A stretch of 64,000 nt of DNA from Clostridium isatidis. Lineage in GTDB: Bacteria; Bacillota; Clostridia; Clostridiales; Clostridiaceae. The translations under genes and the position numbers were made by a program. Below are positions 25,466-33,628 of this stretch, piece after piece (position 1 is the first letter of the stretch; every line of letters starts with the position of its first letter). The notes beneath the pieces are model-generated. The model was not told where the DNA came from and did no database searches. It saw only the letters and a list, made by a program, of their open reading frames with translations. Location of the stretch: contig NZ_CP016786.1 of NCBI RefSeq assembly GCF_002285495.1, positions 1,750,001 to 1,814,000 on the forward strand, in the 5' to 3' direction.

Positions 25466-25494
25466 AAATAGGGATAGCATTGCTATCCCTATTT
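25466..25494 (-). terminator. Terminator of the DUF1540 gene
   Basis: Perfect stem AAATAGGGATAG / CTATCCCTATTT with a CATTG loop and a TTTCTAAATAAATTT tail on the transcribed strand. Confidence 0.8.
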
Positions 25495-25522
25495 CTATAG
25501 TTTTACTGTAAACTTACTGTAA

Positions 25523-25681
25523 TTACTTTAATTCAAAGGAATTACAGTCTGTGCATTCTGGAGTAGTTGCACGGTTTTCATGTTTTCCAATTTGAATACC
25601 ATCTAAACTACAGTAATTGTCTGATTGTGCATGATATTTACATTCACTTACTGTACATTTAATACTTGGATTCTTATGCAT
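25523..25681 (-). CDS. DUF1540 small cysteine-rich protein
   Basis: A 52-aa protein too short for usual ORF lists. It begins MHKNPSIKCTVSECKYH and ends with CTDCNSFELK. Five cysteines in the spacing C-x4-C-x9-C near the N-terminus and C-x2-C at the end, with YH after the second cysteine, match the DUF1540 layout, probably a small metal-binding fold. Start follows AAGGTGGTGA and a strong terminator stands 29 bases after the stop. DUF1540 proteins are common in sporulating Firmicutes; the role is unknown. Confidence 0.88.
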   Translation of the reverse strand: MHKNPSIKCTVSECKYHAQSDNYCSLDGIQIGKHENRATTPECTDCNSFELK

Positions 25682-25818
25682 CACTAATCACCACCTTACA
25701 AAATTATTATTTGCGTTTTTATATTAAGTATTCACTGATAATATTTCCTATAATGGTGATATAAATGCATTCTTTTAATAATCTTTTATTTTTAATTTAA
25801 CTTTAAAGTTTGGCTATA

Positions 25819-26424
25819 TTAAAATTCCTTAGCTAATGTCTTAGCCTTATCAATTGCTTCATTTAGTATCGAATTTACATCTAATCCTTGTACATCTAAT
25901 TTTTCAGCAGCAATTGATTTTATATCTTTAACACCAAAGAAAGTTAAAATTGTTCTTAAATATCTTTCTCCCATTTCAAAAGCAGCTCCTTGAGGACTTG
26001 AATAATCTCCACCTCTTCCTGCAACTATAAGAGCTTTTTCAGCCTTACATAATCCCACTGGACCATTTTCTGTATATTTAAATGTAATTCCACTTACACA
26101 TACATAATCAAAATAAGCCTTAACTATTGCAGGATTTCCTAAATTCCACATAGGTGCAGCTATAATAATCTTATCAGCTTCTACCATTTGATAAGCATAT
26201 TTTAAAATTGGATGATTTCTGCTTTCTTCTGTTTTAGGTCCAAATATTGATCCTAAATCTTGTGGTCTTAAAAAATCAATATTTTCCTTATATAAATCTA
26301 ATACTGTTACTTCATCTTGAGGATTTAATTTTTTATATTCCTCAATAAAAGTATCAGAAATTTTAAAGGTTCTTGATTCTCCTTCTGACTTTATGTTTGC
26401 TTTTATATATAATACTTTACTCAT
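25819..26424 (-). CDS. azoR: FMN-dependent NADH azoreductase
   Basis: Flavodoxin-fold NAD(P)H-dependent quinone/azo reductase, 201 aa. FMN-binding phosphate loop NIKSEGESRTFKISDTFIEEY at the N-terminus, the AzoR signature APMWNLGNPAIVKAYFDYVCVSGITFKYTENGPVGL and ARGGDYSS for the second flavin contact. Start follows TTGGAGG. Monocistronic. Likely detoxifies quinones or azo compounds; the natural substrate is not fixed by sequence. Confidence 0.93.
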   Translation of the reverse strand: MSKVLYIKANIKSEGESRTFKISDTFIEEYKKLNPQDEVTVLDLYKENIDFLRPQDLGSIFGPKTEESRNHPILKYAYQMVEADKIIIAAPMWNLGNPAIVKAYFDYVCVSGITFKYTENGPVGLCKAEKALIVAGRGGDYSSPQGAAFEMGERYLRTILTFFGVKDIKSIAAEKLDVQGLDVNSILNEAIDKAKTLAKEF

Positions 26425-26566
26425 TTTTACCCTCCAATTAATTAATAATCTTGATTTCTTATTTAATAATAATAAATATTAATTGATTTTTATTATCAAT
26501 ATCTTTTAATAAAAGAATACACTATATAACTTATTTTTACAAGTATTAATTTTTTTATACACAACT
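26425..26566. other. AT-rich promoter region of azoR
   Basis: These 142 bases separate azoR from repeat copy 2. They are strongly AT-rich and offer no ORF. I see no clear operator or riboswitch. Confidence 0.5.
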
Positions 26567-26781
26567 AATAAAGATTGCGAAACAATCTTTTAGTTTACAG
26601 TTTATAATGTGTAGTTAGCAGTTAAGGAAGAAACTACTGCGTAGTTTCTAAAATTATATTTCTATAAGCTCTTTTAGAGATTATAAATAATTATAATTCA
26701 GCTTAAGCTGAATTATTTCCTCAACTGTACACTGTAAACTGCACACTGCACACTAATAAAGATTGCTTCGCAATCTTTATT
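26567..26781. repeat. Dispersed palindromic element, copy 2
   Basis: About 215 bases, same orientation as copy 3 and inverse to copy 1. Ends are hairpins AATAAAGATTG...CAATCTTT and AATAAAGATTGC-TTC-GCAATCTTTATT (26755-26781). Left heptamers AGTTTAC AGTTTAT, AGTTAGC; inner hairpin AAACTAC-TGC-GTAGTTT; the 20-base palindrome AATTCAGCTTAAGCTGAATT; right heptamers AACTGTA CACTGTA AACTGCA CACTGCA. It lies between azoR and the serine dehydratase genes. Confidence 0.9.
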
Positions 26782-26824
26782 AATTCTTCCTAAATTGTCT
26801 ATTAGTTTCTGTCAATTATCCATT

Positions 26825-26864
26825 AAAAAAAGTCTTTAGCTATTAACTGCCAAAGACTTTTTTT
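26825..26864 (-). terminator. Terminator overlapping the sdaAA 3' end
   Basis: Arms AAAAAAAGTCTTT and AAAGACTTTTTTT; the inner arm encodes the last sdaAA residues and the stop codon is in the loop. A T-tract follows on the transcribed strand. Confidence 0.85.
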
Positions 26865-27721
26865 CTTAATTCTATTCCTGTTTTTGTCACTGCAACTCCG
26901 CCTTCTCCTGTTTCTCTTAAGGATGCAGGAAGATTTCTTCCAACCTTATACATTGCTGCAACCGCATCATCAAAAGGGATTTTTGATTCAACTCCTGCCA
27001 TAACTAAATCAGCTATACAAAGAGCATTTATTGCACCGCCTACATTTCTTTTTGCACAAGGAACTTCTACCAAACCTGCCACAGGGTCACATACTAAGCC
27101 TAAAATATTTTTAAATACAATTGCTCCTGCATCTAAGGACATTTTAGGACTTCCTCCCATCATTTCTACAATGGCTGCTGATGCCATTGCAGCTGCAGAA
27201 CCACATTCTGCCTGACAACCACCCTCGGCTCCTGCAAAGGTTGCATTTCTTCCTATTATCATTCCAACTGCTGCTGCTGCAAATAAAGCCTTTATAAGCT
27301 CCTCATCACTTTTAGAAAATTTTTCTCCTGCAGTTAGTATAGCTGCTGGTAATATTCCACAAGAACCAGCTGTAGGACAAGCCACTATTTTTCCCATAGA
27401 AGCATTTACTTCAGAAGATGATAGAGCCATTGCCATAGCAAGAAGCATAGTATCACCAGTTAAAGATTTTCCACTATCTAAGTACTTCTGTATTTTATAA
27501 GCATCTCCACCTATTAAGCCGCTTACAGAATAAACTTCTCTTTCTCTGGCTTCCTTGGCACTATTTTTCATAACATCTAGTACTCTCTTCATTTTTAAAA
27601 TAACTTCTTCCCTGGATAAATCATTATCTTCCATTTCCCTTAAAATTGCATATTCACTTAAGGAAATTGAATTTTCCTTACATATTCTTATTAGTTCTTC
27701 ACCAGACTTTGCTATATCCAT
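26843..27721 (-). CDS. sdaAA: L-serine dehydratase, alpha (Fe-S) subunit
   Basis: Catalytic subunit of the oxygen-sensitive L-serine ammonia-lyase, 292 aa, giving pyruvate and ammonia. Cluster cysteines lie in CPTAGSCGILPAA and in CDPVAGLVEVPCAKRN; GMIIGRNATFAGAEGGCQAECGSAAAMA is the conserved middle. The N-terminus is helical (ELIRICKENSISLSEYAILRE). It starts three bases after sdaAB, so the two subunits are made from one message. Together they suggest serine fermentation. Confidence 0.96.
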   Translation of the reverse strand: MDIAKSGEELIRICKENSISLSEYAILREMEDNDLSREEVILKMKRVLDVMKNSAKEAREREVYSVSGLIGGDAYKIQKYLDSGKSLTGDTMLLAMAMALSSSEVNASMGKIVACPTAGSCGILPAAILTAGEKFSKSDEELIKALFAAAAVGMIIGRNATFAGAEGGCQAECGSAAAMASAAIVEMMGGSPKMSLDAGAIVFKNILGLVCDPVAGLVEVPCAKRNVGGAINALCIADLVMAGVESKIPFDDAVAAMYKVGRNLPASLRETGEGGVAVTKTGIELRKKVFGS

Positions 27722-27724
27722 ACC

Positions 27725-28405
27725 TTATTCGCCATCCTCTACCTTTTCTATTAGTATAACCTTCTCTATTCCTTCTACATTTTTTATTTTATCAATTAAA
27801 GCCTTATCTACCTTGCTATCTAATTCAAAGCTCATAGTAGCAATTTTACCTTTTTGCTTTCTTTCTAAATTCATAAAAGCTATATTAATTGCACTTGAAT
27901 ATAATATGTTAGTTACCTTTGCTACTGTACCTGGAATATCTCTATGAGTAGTTATAATAGTATCATAAGTGCCAGTAAAATGAACTTTGCTTCCGTTAAT
28001 TTCAACTATTTCAATATTTCCTCCACCAATTGAACTTCCTACTATTTCACAAATGTTATTATTAGTACATTTTATTAAAAACTTAACTGTATTTGGATGA
28101 TAATCTCCCAAATCCTCTTCCTTAAAGATAATATTTACTCCCTTTTCCTTGGCAATTTTCAACGAATCTCTTAATCTGTCATCAGAAGGATTCATCCCTA
28201 ATATTCCTGCAGCCAAAGCTCTATCTGTTCCATGACCTTTATAGGTTTTAGCAAAAGAACCATGTAATAAAAAAGTTACTTCCTTTACTTCACAGCCCGC
28301 AATCGCCCTAGCAACCTTTGCTAATCTAGCAGCCCCTGCAGTATGTGAAGAAGATGGACCAACCATTATAGGACCTATAATATCAAAAACTCCTAATCCA
28401 GACAT
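27725..28405 (-). CDS. sdaAB: L-serine dehydratase, beta subunit
   Basis: Regulatory partner of SdaAA, 226 aa. The N-terminal serine-dehydratase beta domain has FDIIGPIMVGPSSSHTAGAARLAKVARAIAG and GHGTDRALAAGILGM; the C-terminal ACT domain (about residues 148-220) begins TIITTHRDIPGTVAKVTNIL and ends near EGIEKVILIEKV. ACT domains in this family respond to serine or to the cluster subunit. Start follows AAAGGAAA. Confidence 0.95.
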   Translation of the reverse strand: MSGLGVFDIIGPIMVGPSSSHTAGAARLAKVARAIAGCEVKEVTFLLHGSFAKTYKGHGTDRALAAGILGMNPSDDRLRDSLKIAKEKGVNIIFKEEDLGDYHPNTVKFLIKCTNNNICEIVGSSIGGGNIEIVEINGSKVHFTGTYDTIITTHRDIPGTVAKVTNILYSSAINIAFMNLERKQKGKIATMSFELDSKVDKALIDKIKNVEGIEKVILIEKVEDGE

Positions 28406-28576
28406 ATTTTATTTCCTTTCTTTAATCCTCATTTCTATTTTTAAGCCACTAGGGACAATATTGCAATAAATTATCTTTTCTTAAAAATTTTATAACTAAA
28501 AACTATTTAAAAGTATTATATATTATTTTTCTAAAACTAGTTAGATATATACACAAAAAATAATAAATTAAAAATA

Positions 28577-29026
28577 TTATTTCTCTTTAGAAAAAAGCTT
28601 TACTAAACTTGTATTATATATTTTTATTAAGTATGGATTATCTTTAAATAATAAATATAATTTTTTTCTATCTTTTTCAAAGCCAATTGTATATATTTTA
28701 TTATTATTTTCTCTTAAATTAATTTTATCAATTTCACTCATTTTATATTTTATTGTATTATTCCTTTTTATTATTTCAAACTGATATTTATCTATATTAA
28801 ATACTATATTAGTATAATAATAACTACTACAAATAAATAATGTTATTACTAAAACTAAAAATAAGATTTGAATTAATGACTTCCTCCAATTAGTCAAAAT
28901 AGGATTAATCAAAAGGAAATAAATTAAAAAATTATCTATAATTCTTTTTCTAAATCTTCCCTTGTATATAAATTCTTCATCATTAGCTATAATAAGTTCC
29001 TTCCCCTTCTTATTTCTTAAAATCAT
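28577..29026 (-). CDS. Hypothetical membrane protein with PH-like ending
   Basis: A 149-aa basic protein with one or two membrane helices in the middle (residues about 33-42 and 50-72, SLIQILFLVLVITLFICSS) and a C-terminal strand-rich part (EIIKRNNTIKYKMSEIDKINLRENNNKIYTIGFEKDRKKLYLLF) that reads like a small bacterial PH-type fold. I recognise no named family. Start follows TAGGGGGC. No terminator or partner gene is obvious. Confidence 0.6.
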   Translation of the reverse strand: MILRNKKGKELIIANDEEFIYKGRFRKRIIDNFLIYFLLINPILTNWRKSLIQILFLVLVITLFICSSYYYTNIVFNIDKYQFEIIKRNNTIKYKMSEIDKINLRENNNKIYTIGFEKDRKKLYLLFKDNPYLIKIYNTSLVKLFSKEK

Positions 29027-29113
29027 ATAGCCCCCTACAATAATCTTGTTTTTTATATAATATTATACACCAATAAAAGTAAATAAATATATAAATTGTA
29101 ATATGAACTAATA

Positions 29114-29140
29114 AAAAAACCCCCATTACTAGGGGATTTT
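29114..29140 (-). terminator. Terminator downstream of the nucleoside kinase repeat tract
   Basis: Arms AATCCCC / GGGGGTT on the transcribed strand around a seven-base loop, followed by TTTTTTATT. It lies beyond the heptanucleotide array, which would therefore be transcribed. Confidence 0.65.
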
Positions 29141-29151
29141 CAATTAATCAA

Positions 29152-29333
29152 CTCCACACTATTATACACTCCAAACTCCTAACTCCACACTCCTAACTCC
29201 ACACTCCTAACTACTAACTCCTAACTCCACACTCCTAACTCCACACTCCTAACTCCACACTCCTAACTACTAACTCCTAACTCCACACTCCTAACTCCTA
29301 ACTGAACTTCAACTCCTAACTCCTAACTTTTTC
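29152..29333. repeat. Heptanucleotide array after the nucleoside kinase gene
   Basis: About 180 bases of seven-base units, on the + strand AACTCCT, AACTCCA, CACTCCT and AACTACT, equivalent on the kinase strand to AGTTAGG and AGTGTGG. Only one arm orientation is present. It fills the gap between the kinase stop and its terminator and is closely related to the right arm of 13702-13977. Confidence 0.9.
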
Positions 29334-29341
29334 ACACTGTT

Positions 29342-31000
29342 CTAGTATTTATAAAAAATGCTTCCTCCAATAAACTCCCTCAATATACTGTTAGTTGGAA
29401 CATAATCCTTATCTATTTCCTTAAAGAAACCTAAAAAAGATTTAAGCCTGCTGGCTTCTAAATACACTGGACTATCTTCTTTAATCTTATCTAATTCCTC
29501 TAAAGCATATTTCTTTAAAACACATAGTTCATATACTAAGGTTGAATTAAACATTACATCAGCTTCTTCCTGATAAACAAAGATATTTCTTTCTTCTCCT
29601 CTTCTTATAGAAGGCCACATCTTTAAGGTAAGCTCTCCTCCATAGCCCCTTGATAAAATATCCCTAACTATTCTCCTTACCCTTCTTATATCTGTTGTTG
29701 CAATTCTATTGTGATTATCTAAATTTAACTGAGTTAAGGCTGAAATATATATTTTAAACTTATTTTCATCAGGTACAGAGCTGGTTAGCATTGGATTTAA
29801 ACCATGAATTCCTTCAATTATAAGTATTCCCTTTTCTGGAAGACGAAGCTTATTACCTACCCATTCCCTTTCTCCAGTCCTAAAATTATAATAAGGAATT
29901 TCTACTTCTTCCCCCTTTAATAAGCCAGTTAAATTCTTATTAAATAAATCTAAATCAAGGGAATAAATACTTTCAAAATCATAGTCTCCATTTTCATCCT
30001 TTGGTGTGTTCTCTCTATTTACAAAATAATCATCTAAGGAAATTGGAATAGGGGTGTAACCATTGACCTTAAGCTGAATTGCAAGTCTGTTTGCAAAGGT
30101 AGTTTTACCTGAAGAGCTAGGTCCAGCAATTAAAACTATTTTTGTTCCCTTCTTATCATGAATCATATCAGCTATTTGAGCTATTTTCTTTTCATGTAAA
30201 GCTTCAGAAACCATAACTAAGTCTCTAATTTCGTTATTTTCTATCTTATTATTTAATGATCCTACCTCACCAACGCCAAGTATATTTATCCATCTTTCTG
30301 TTTCTATAAAAATCTGTGAAAGCTTTCTATTTTCCTTAAAGAAAGCTAATTTCTTTAAGTTATCTTTTTTAGGATATCTTATAATAAAACCTGGCTCGTA
30401 ATACATTAAATCAAAAGTCTTTATTACACCTGTAGAATAAGCCATTTGCCCATAAAAATAATCATATCTTCCATCTAACTCATATAATTTTACAGTTTCA
30501 AAATCAACATGACTTAATAAGGATATTTTATCTTCCATGCCATAGCTCTTAAAAATTTCCATGGCCTTTTCCTTTTTAACTTTTATCTTATTTATAACTA
30601 TATCTTTATTTATTATTTCAATCATTCTATCTTTAATTTTATGAACATCATTTTCTTTTAAAGGCTCCGGCTTATGAATTTCGCCAAAAACCCCACCATC
30701 TAAACTATGTTCTATAGTTATAGTCGCATCTTTTGGAAAAACATCTAATGCAGCCTTGATAAATATAAACTGCAAAGTCCTAGTATATATTTTATATCCA
30801 ATTGGACTATCAAAACTTATTAATTCAATAATTCCATCTCTATCTACTTTATCTATTAATTCTTTATATTCGCTATTTATTCTACATAAGGCAAATTCAC
30901 TTGGATCCATTTTTAGATAGTTTTCTATAAATTCTCTATAATTTGTGTCTTTATTCACAATATACTCTTTATTATTAAACTTAACATTAAAATTTCCCAT
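29342..31000 (-). CDS. Nucleoside (uridine-type) kinase with TGS and tRNA-synthetase-like N-terminus
   Basis: A 552-aa fusion. The N-terminus (1-60) is a TGS-like domain; residues about 60-230 resemble the second additional domain of threonyl-tRNA synthetase (TRTLQFIFIKAALDVFPKDATITIEHSLDGGVFGE). The C-terminal half is a phosphoribulokinase/uridine kinase domain: Walker A GPSSSGKTTFANRLA, SLDDYFVNRENTPKD, DFESIYSLDLDLF, and IEGIHGLNPML. This architecture is standard for the Firmicute nucleoside kinase family. Start follows GGAGGAATT. Substrate is inferred from the family. Confidence 0.92.
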   Translation of the reverse strand: MGNFNVKFNNKEYIVNKDTNYREFIENYLKMDPSEFALCRINSEYKELIDKVDRDGIIELISFDSPIGYKIYTRTLQFIFIKAALDVFPKDATITIEHSLDGGVFGEIHKPEPLKENDVHKIKDRMIEIINKDIVINKIKVKKEKAMEIFKSYGMEDKISLLSHVDFETVKLYELDGRYDYFYGQMAYSTGVIKTFDLMYYEPGFIIRYPKKDNLKKLAFFKENRKLSQIFIETERWINILGVGEVGSLNNKIENNEIRDLVMVSEALHEKKIAQIADMIHDKKGTKIVLIAGPSSSGKTTFANRLAIQLKVNGYTPIPISLDDYFVNRENTPKDENGDYDFESIYSLDLDLFNKNLTGLLKGEEVEIPYYNFRTGEREWVGNKLRLPEKGILIIEGIHGLNPMLTSSVPDENKFKIYISALTQLNLDNHNRIATTDIRRVRRIVRDILSRGYGGELTLKMWPSIRRGEERNIFVYQEEADVMFNSTLVYELCVLKKYALEELDKIKEDSPVYLEASRLKSFLGFFKEIDKDYVPTNSILREFIGGSIFYKY

Positions 31001-31168
31001 AATTCCTCCTATCTCTATTATATTCTAATATATTTTAATAACATTATATACATATAGCTGTAAAAATGCATAAGAAAAACACTAGTTATCTTTTTAACAT
31101 CATAAGTTTATCTTCTTCAAGAATAATCAATAAAAAAATGCAAATACTACCATTGAGAGGTGTTTTAT

Positions 31169-31819
31169 ATGTTAATCGTCTTACTAAGAACAATAATTTT
31201 ATATGCTTTAGTTATATTAGTAATCAGATTAATGGGAAAAAGACAAATAGGTGAACTTCAACCTTATGAATTCGTTATTACAATAATGATTTCAGACCTT
31301 GCATCATTACCAATGCAAGATACAAGGCTTCCATTGATTTTAGGAATAATACCCATAATTACATTATTGTTTATAAAAATAGTATTATCAATAATTCAAT
31401 TAAAAAGTCAAAAGGCTAGAAAAATATTAGAAGGAGAACCTACAATTTTAATTGCAAAAGGAAAAATTCATTTTGAAAACCTAAAAAAACAACAAATCAA
31501 TCTAGACGAGCTTATGGAGGAAATAAGATTAGCTGGATATTTTGACTTATCAGAAATAGAATACGGAATTTTAGAGAACAATGGTCAAATGTCCTTTTTA
31601 ACTTCTGAAAATAATAAATCATCTTCCATGCCGGTAATCTACGTTTTAGATGGAAAAATAAATACAAACTCTCTAACTTCTGCTGGTAAAAGCAAGGATA
31701 CAATACTTAAAGAATTAAAAAAACATGGAGTTTCTTCAATTGAAAATGTATTAATAGCAATGACTGATACTAATGGAAAATTCTTTTGTCAACTATACGA
31801 AGAAAAAGGTGATGCTTAA
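31169..31819 (+). CDS. DUF421 (YetF-like) membrane protein
   Basis: A 216-aa protein with three N-terminal helices and the family core LVIRLMGKRQIGELQPYEFVITIMISDLASLPMQD, then a cytoplasmic domain with EGEPTILIAKGKIHFENLKKQQINLDELMEEIRLAGYFDLSEIEYGILE. Function unknown; members occur in sporulating Firmicutes. The ATG at 31169 is six bases after GAGAGGTG; the longer in-frame GTG at 31160 would be inside that site. The stop overlaps the next start (TAATGA), coupling it to the DUF4363 gene. Confidence 0.93.
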   Translation: MLIVLLRTIILYALVILVIRLMGKRQIGELQPYEFVITIMISDLASLPMQDTRLPLILGIIPIITLLFIKIVLSIIQLKSQKARKILEGEPTILIAKGKIHFENLKKQQINLDELMEEIRLAGYFDLSEIEYGILENNGQMSFLTSENNKSSSMPVIYVLDGKINTNSLTSAGKSKDTILKELKKHGVSSIENVLIAMTDTNGKFFCQLYEEKGDA

Positions 31820-32199
31820 TGAAAAATACAGTTATCTCCGTAATACTCTTTTTAATATTAGTAACTAGTTTAATTTATATTAATTATAAATTTACTAATT
31901 TATGTTCTAATTTAATAGATCAATCCAATGAAATAGAGAAATTATTAGATAAAGAAGATTTTGATACAGCTTACTTAAAATCTTTAGAACTTTTAGATTA
32001 TATAAGCTCCAATGATTTTATTCCATCAATATATTTAAACCATATAGATTATGACGATTTAATAAATGAATGTTTAAAATTATGTGTTTATATAAAAAGG
32101 GAAGATCTTGCCGAGGCCTCTGCCTCCTTAGATTTAATAGAATTTTCCTGTGAACATTTAATAAAAATACAAAAGATAAATTTAAAAAACATACTTTAG
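31819..32199 (+). CDS. DUF4363 family membrane-anchored protein
   Basis: A 126-aa protein with one N-terminal helix (VISVILFLILVTSLIYI) and a helical extracytoplasmic part (SNEIEKLLDKEDFDTAYLKSLELLDYISSNDF ... LKLCVYIKREDLAEASASLDLIEFSCEHL). The pattern and its place directly after a DUF421 gene match DUF4363, a usual partner in Clostridia. Biochemical role unknown; the pair probably acts as one membrane unit. A terminator follows 26 bases on. Confidence 0.88.
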   Translation: MKNTVISVILFLILVTSLIYINYKFTNLCSNLIDQSNEIEKLLDKEDFDTAYLKSLELLDYISSNDFIPSIYLNHIDYDDLINECLKLCVYIKREDLAEASASLDLIEFSCEHLIKIQKINLKNIL

Positions 32200-32290
32200 T
32201 CAGTTCACTGGGCACAGTTAGAGGAATGATTTAGCTATAGCTAAATCATTTTTAAATACCTAAAATTTTATTCCTTAACTGTGCATTTTT
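32200..32290. repeat. Short heptamer-armed element with terminator core
   Basis: Left arm AGTTCAC TGGGCAC AGTTAGA, core palindrome AATGATTTAGC-TATA-GCTAAATCATT (32225-32250, followed by TTTT, a plausible terminator for the DUF4363 gene) and right arm CCTTAACTGTGCA. Same design as the 212-base elements but with a different core. Confidence 0.7.
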
Positions 32291-32315
32291 TTTTGTGCAT
32301 AAAAATAAATTTTAC

Positions 32316-32345
32316 TTGCATATTTATGCAAAATAGTTTTATAAT
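32316..32345 (+). promoter_or_regulatory. argG promoter overlapped by an ARG-box-like palindrome
   Basis: TTGCAT (32316-32321) and TATAAT (32340-32345) are 18 bases apart. The -35 lies inside TTGCATATTTATGCAA (32316-32331), nearly palindromic and similar in size and AT core to ArgR boxes. The promoter is clear; ArgR binding is inferred and the box is not a consensus match. Confidence 0.5.
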
Positions 32346-32395
32346 TATAAATAAGATTTTACTTTTTATTACTTAACACATTGGGGGTAGAAACA

Positions 32396-33628
32396 ATGAA
32401 AAATATTAATAGTATAAAAAAGGTTGTCCTTGCTTATTCTGGAGGGCTTGATACTTCAATTATAATTTCATGGCTTAAGGAGAATTATAATTGTGAAGTT
32501 ATAGCCGTAGTTGGAAATGTTGGACAAAAGGACGAGCTAATAGGATTAGAAGAAAAAGCTCTAAAAACCGGAGCATCTAAATGCTATATAGAGGATTTAA
32601 CAGATGAATTTGTTAATGATTATATTTTCCCGACAATAAAGGCTGGAGCAGTTTATGAAGGAAAATACTTATTAGGAACATCCTTTGCCCGTCCAATAAT
32701 CGCAAAAAGATTAGTTGAAATTGCTATTAAAGAAGGAGCCGATGCTATTGCTCATGGATGTACTGGAAAAGGAAATGACCAAGTAAGATTTGAGCTGGCT
32801 GTTAAAGCTTTTGCTCCTGATATGAAAATAATAGCTCCTTGGAGAATTTGGGATATAAAATCTAGAGAAGAAGAAATTGAATATGCCTTAGAAAGAAAAA
32901 TTCCTATATCCATAAGCTATGAAACTAACTATAGCAAGGATAAAAATCTATGGCATTTAAGCCATGAAGGACTTGATTTAGAAGATCCTGCTAATGAACC
33001 TAAATATGATAAAATTCTTGAAATGTGCAATACTTTAGAAAATGCACCAGATAATCCAAGCTATATAAAATTAAAATTTGAAAAAGGTATTCCAGTTGAA
33101 TTAAATGAAGAAAAACTAGATGGCGTTACTTTAATTGAAAAATTAAATAAAATTGGCGGAGAAAACGCTATTGGAATAATAGATATGGTAGAAAATAGAT
33201 TAGTTGGAATGAAATCTAGAGGAGTCTATGAAACTCCAGGGGGAACTATTCTTTATAAAGCCCATAAAGATTTAGAAGAAATATGCTTAGACAAAGAAAC
33301 TGCTCACTACAAGCAGCAAGTTGCCTTAAAATTTGCAGATCTTGTTTATAATGGCCAATGGTTCACTCCACTTCGTGAAGCCCTTTCAGCCTTTATAGAC
33401 AAAACTCAAGAAACAGTTACTGGAGAAATCACTTTAAAACTATACAAAGGCAACATCATAAATGCCGGCATGACTTCCCCTTATTCACTTTATAGCGAAG
33501 AATATGCAACCTTTGGAGAAGATGCTGTTTATAATCAAAATGATTCCTCTGGATTTATAAATCTTTTTGGACTGCCTATAACAGTAAAAGCAAAAATGGA
33601 AGAAAAATTAAAGAAGGGTGATAAATAA
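32396..33628 (+). CDS. argG: Argininosuccinate synthase
   Basis: Joins citrulline and aspartate with ATP, next-to-last step of arginine synthesis, 410 aa. ATP pyrophosphatase loop VVLAYSGGLDTSIIISWL, GTSFARPIIAKRLVEIA, HGCTGKGNDQVRFEL (citrulline/aspartate binding), and the C-terminal SRGVYETPGGTILYKAH. The ATG at 32396 follows GGGGGT; the in-frame TTG at 32381 is the start of that site. It is followed directly by argH (no gap), so both products are made from one message. Confidence 0.97.
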   Translation: MKNINSIKKVVLAYSGGLDTSIIISWLKENYNCEVIAVVGNVGQKDELIGLEEKALKTGASKCYIEDLTDEFVNDYIFPTIKAGAVYEGKYLLGTSFARPIIAKRLVEIAIKEGADAIAHGCTGKGNDQVRFELAVKAFAPDMKIIAPWRIWDIKSREEEIEYALERKIPISISYETNYSKDKNLWHLSHEGLDLEDPANEPKYDKILEMCNTLENAPDNPSYIKLKFEKGIPVELNEEKLDGVTLIEKLNKIGGENAIGIIDMVENRLVGMKSRGVYETPGGTILYKAHKDLEEICLDKETAHYKQQVALKFADLVYNGQWFTPLREALSAFIDKTQETVTGEITLKLYKGNIINAGMTSPYSLYSEEYATFGEDAVYNQNDSSGFINLFGLPITVKAKMEEKLKKGDK

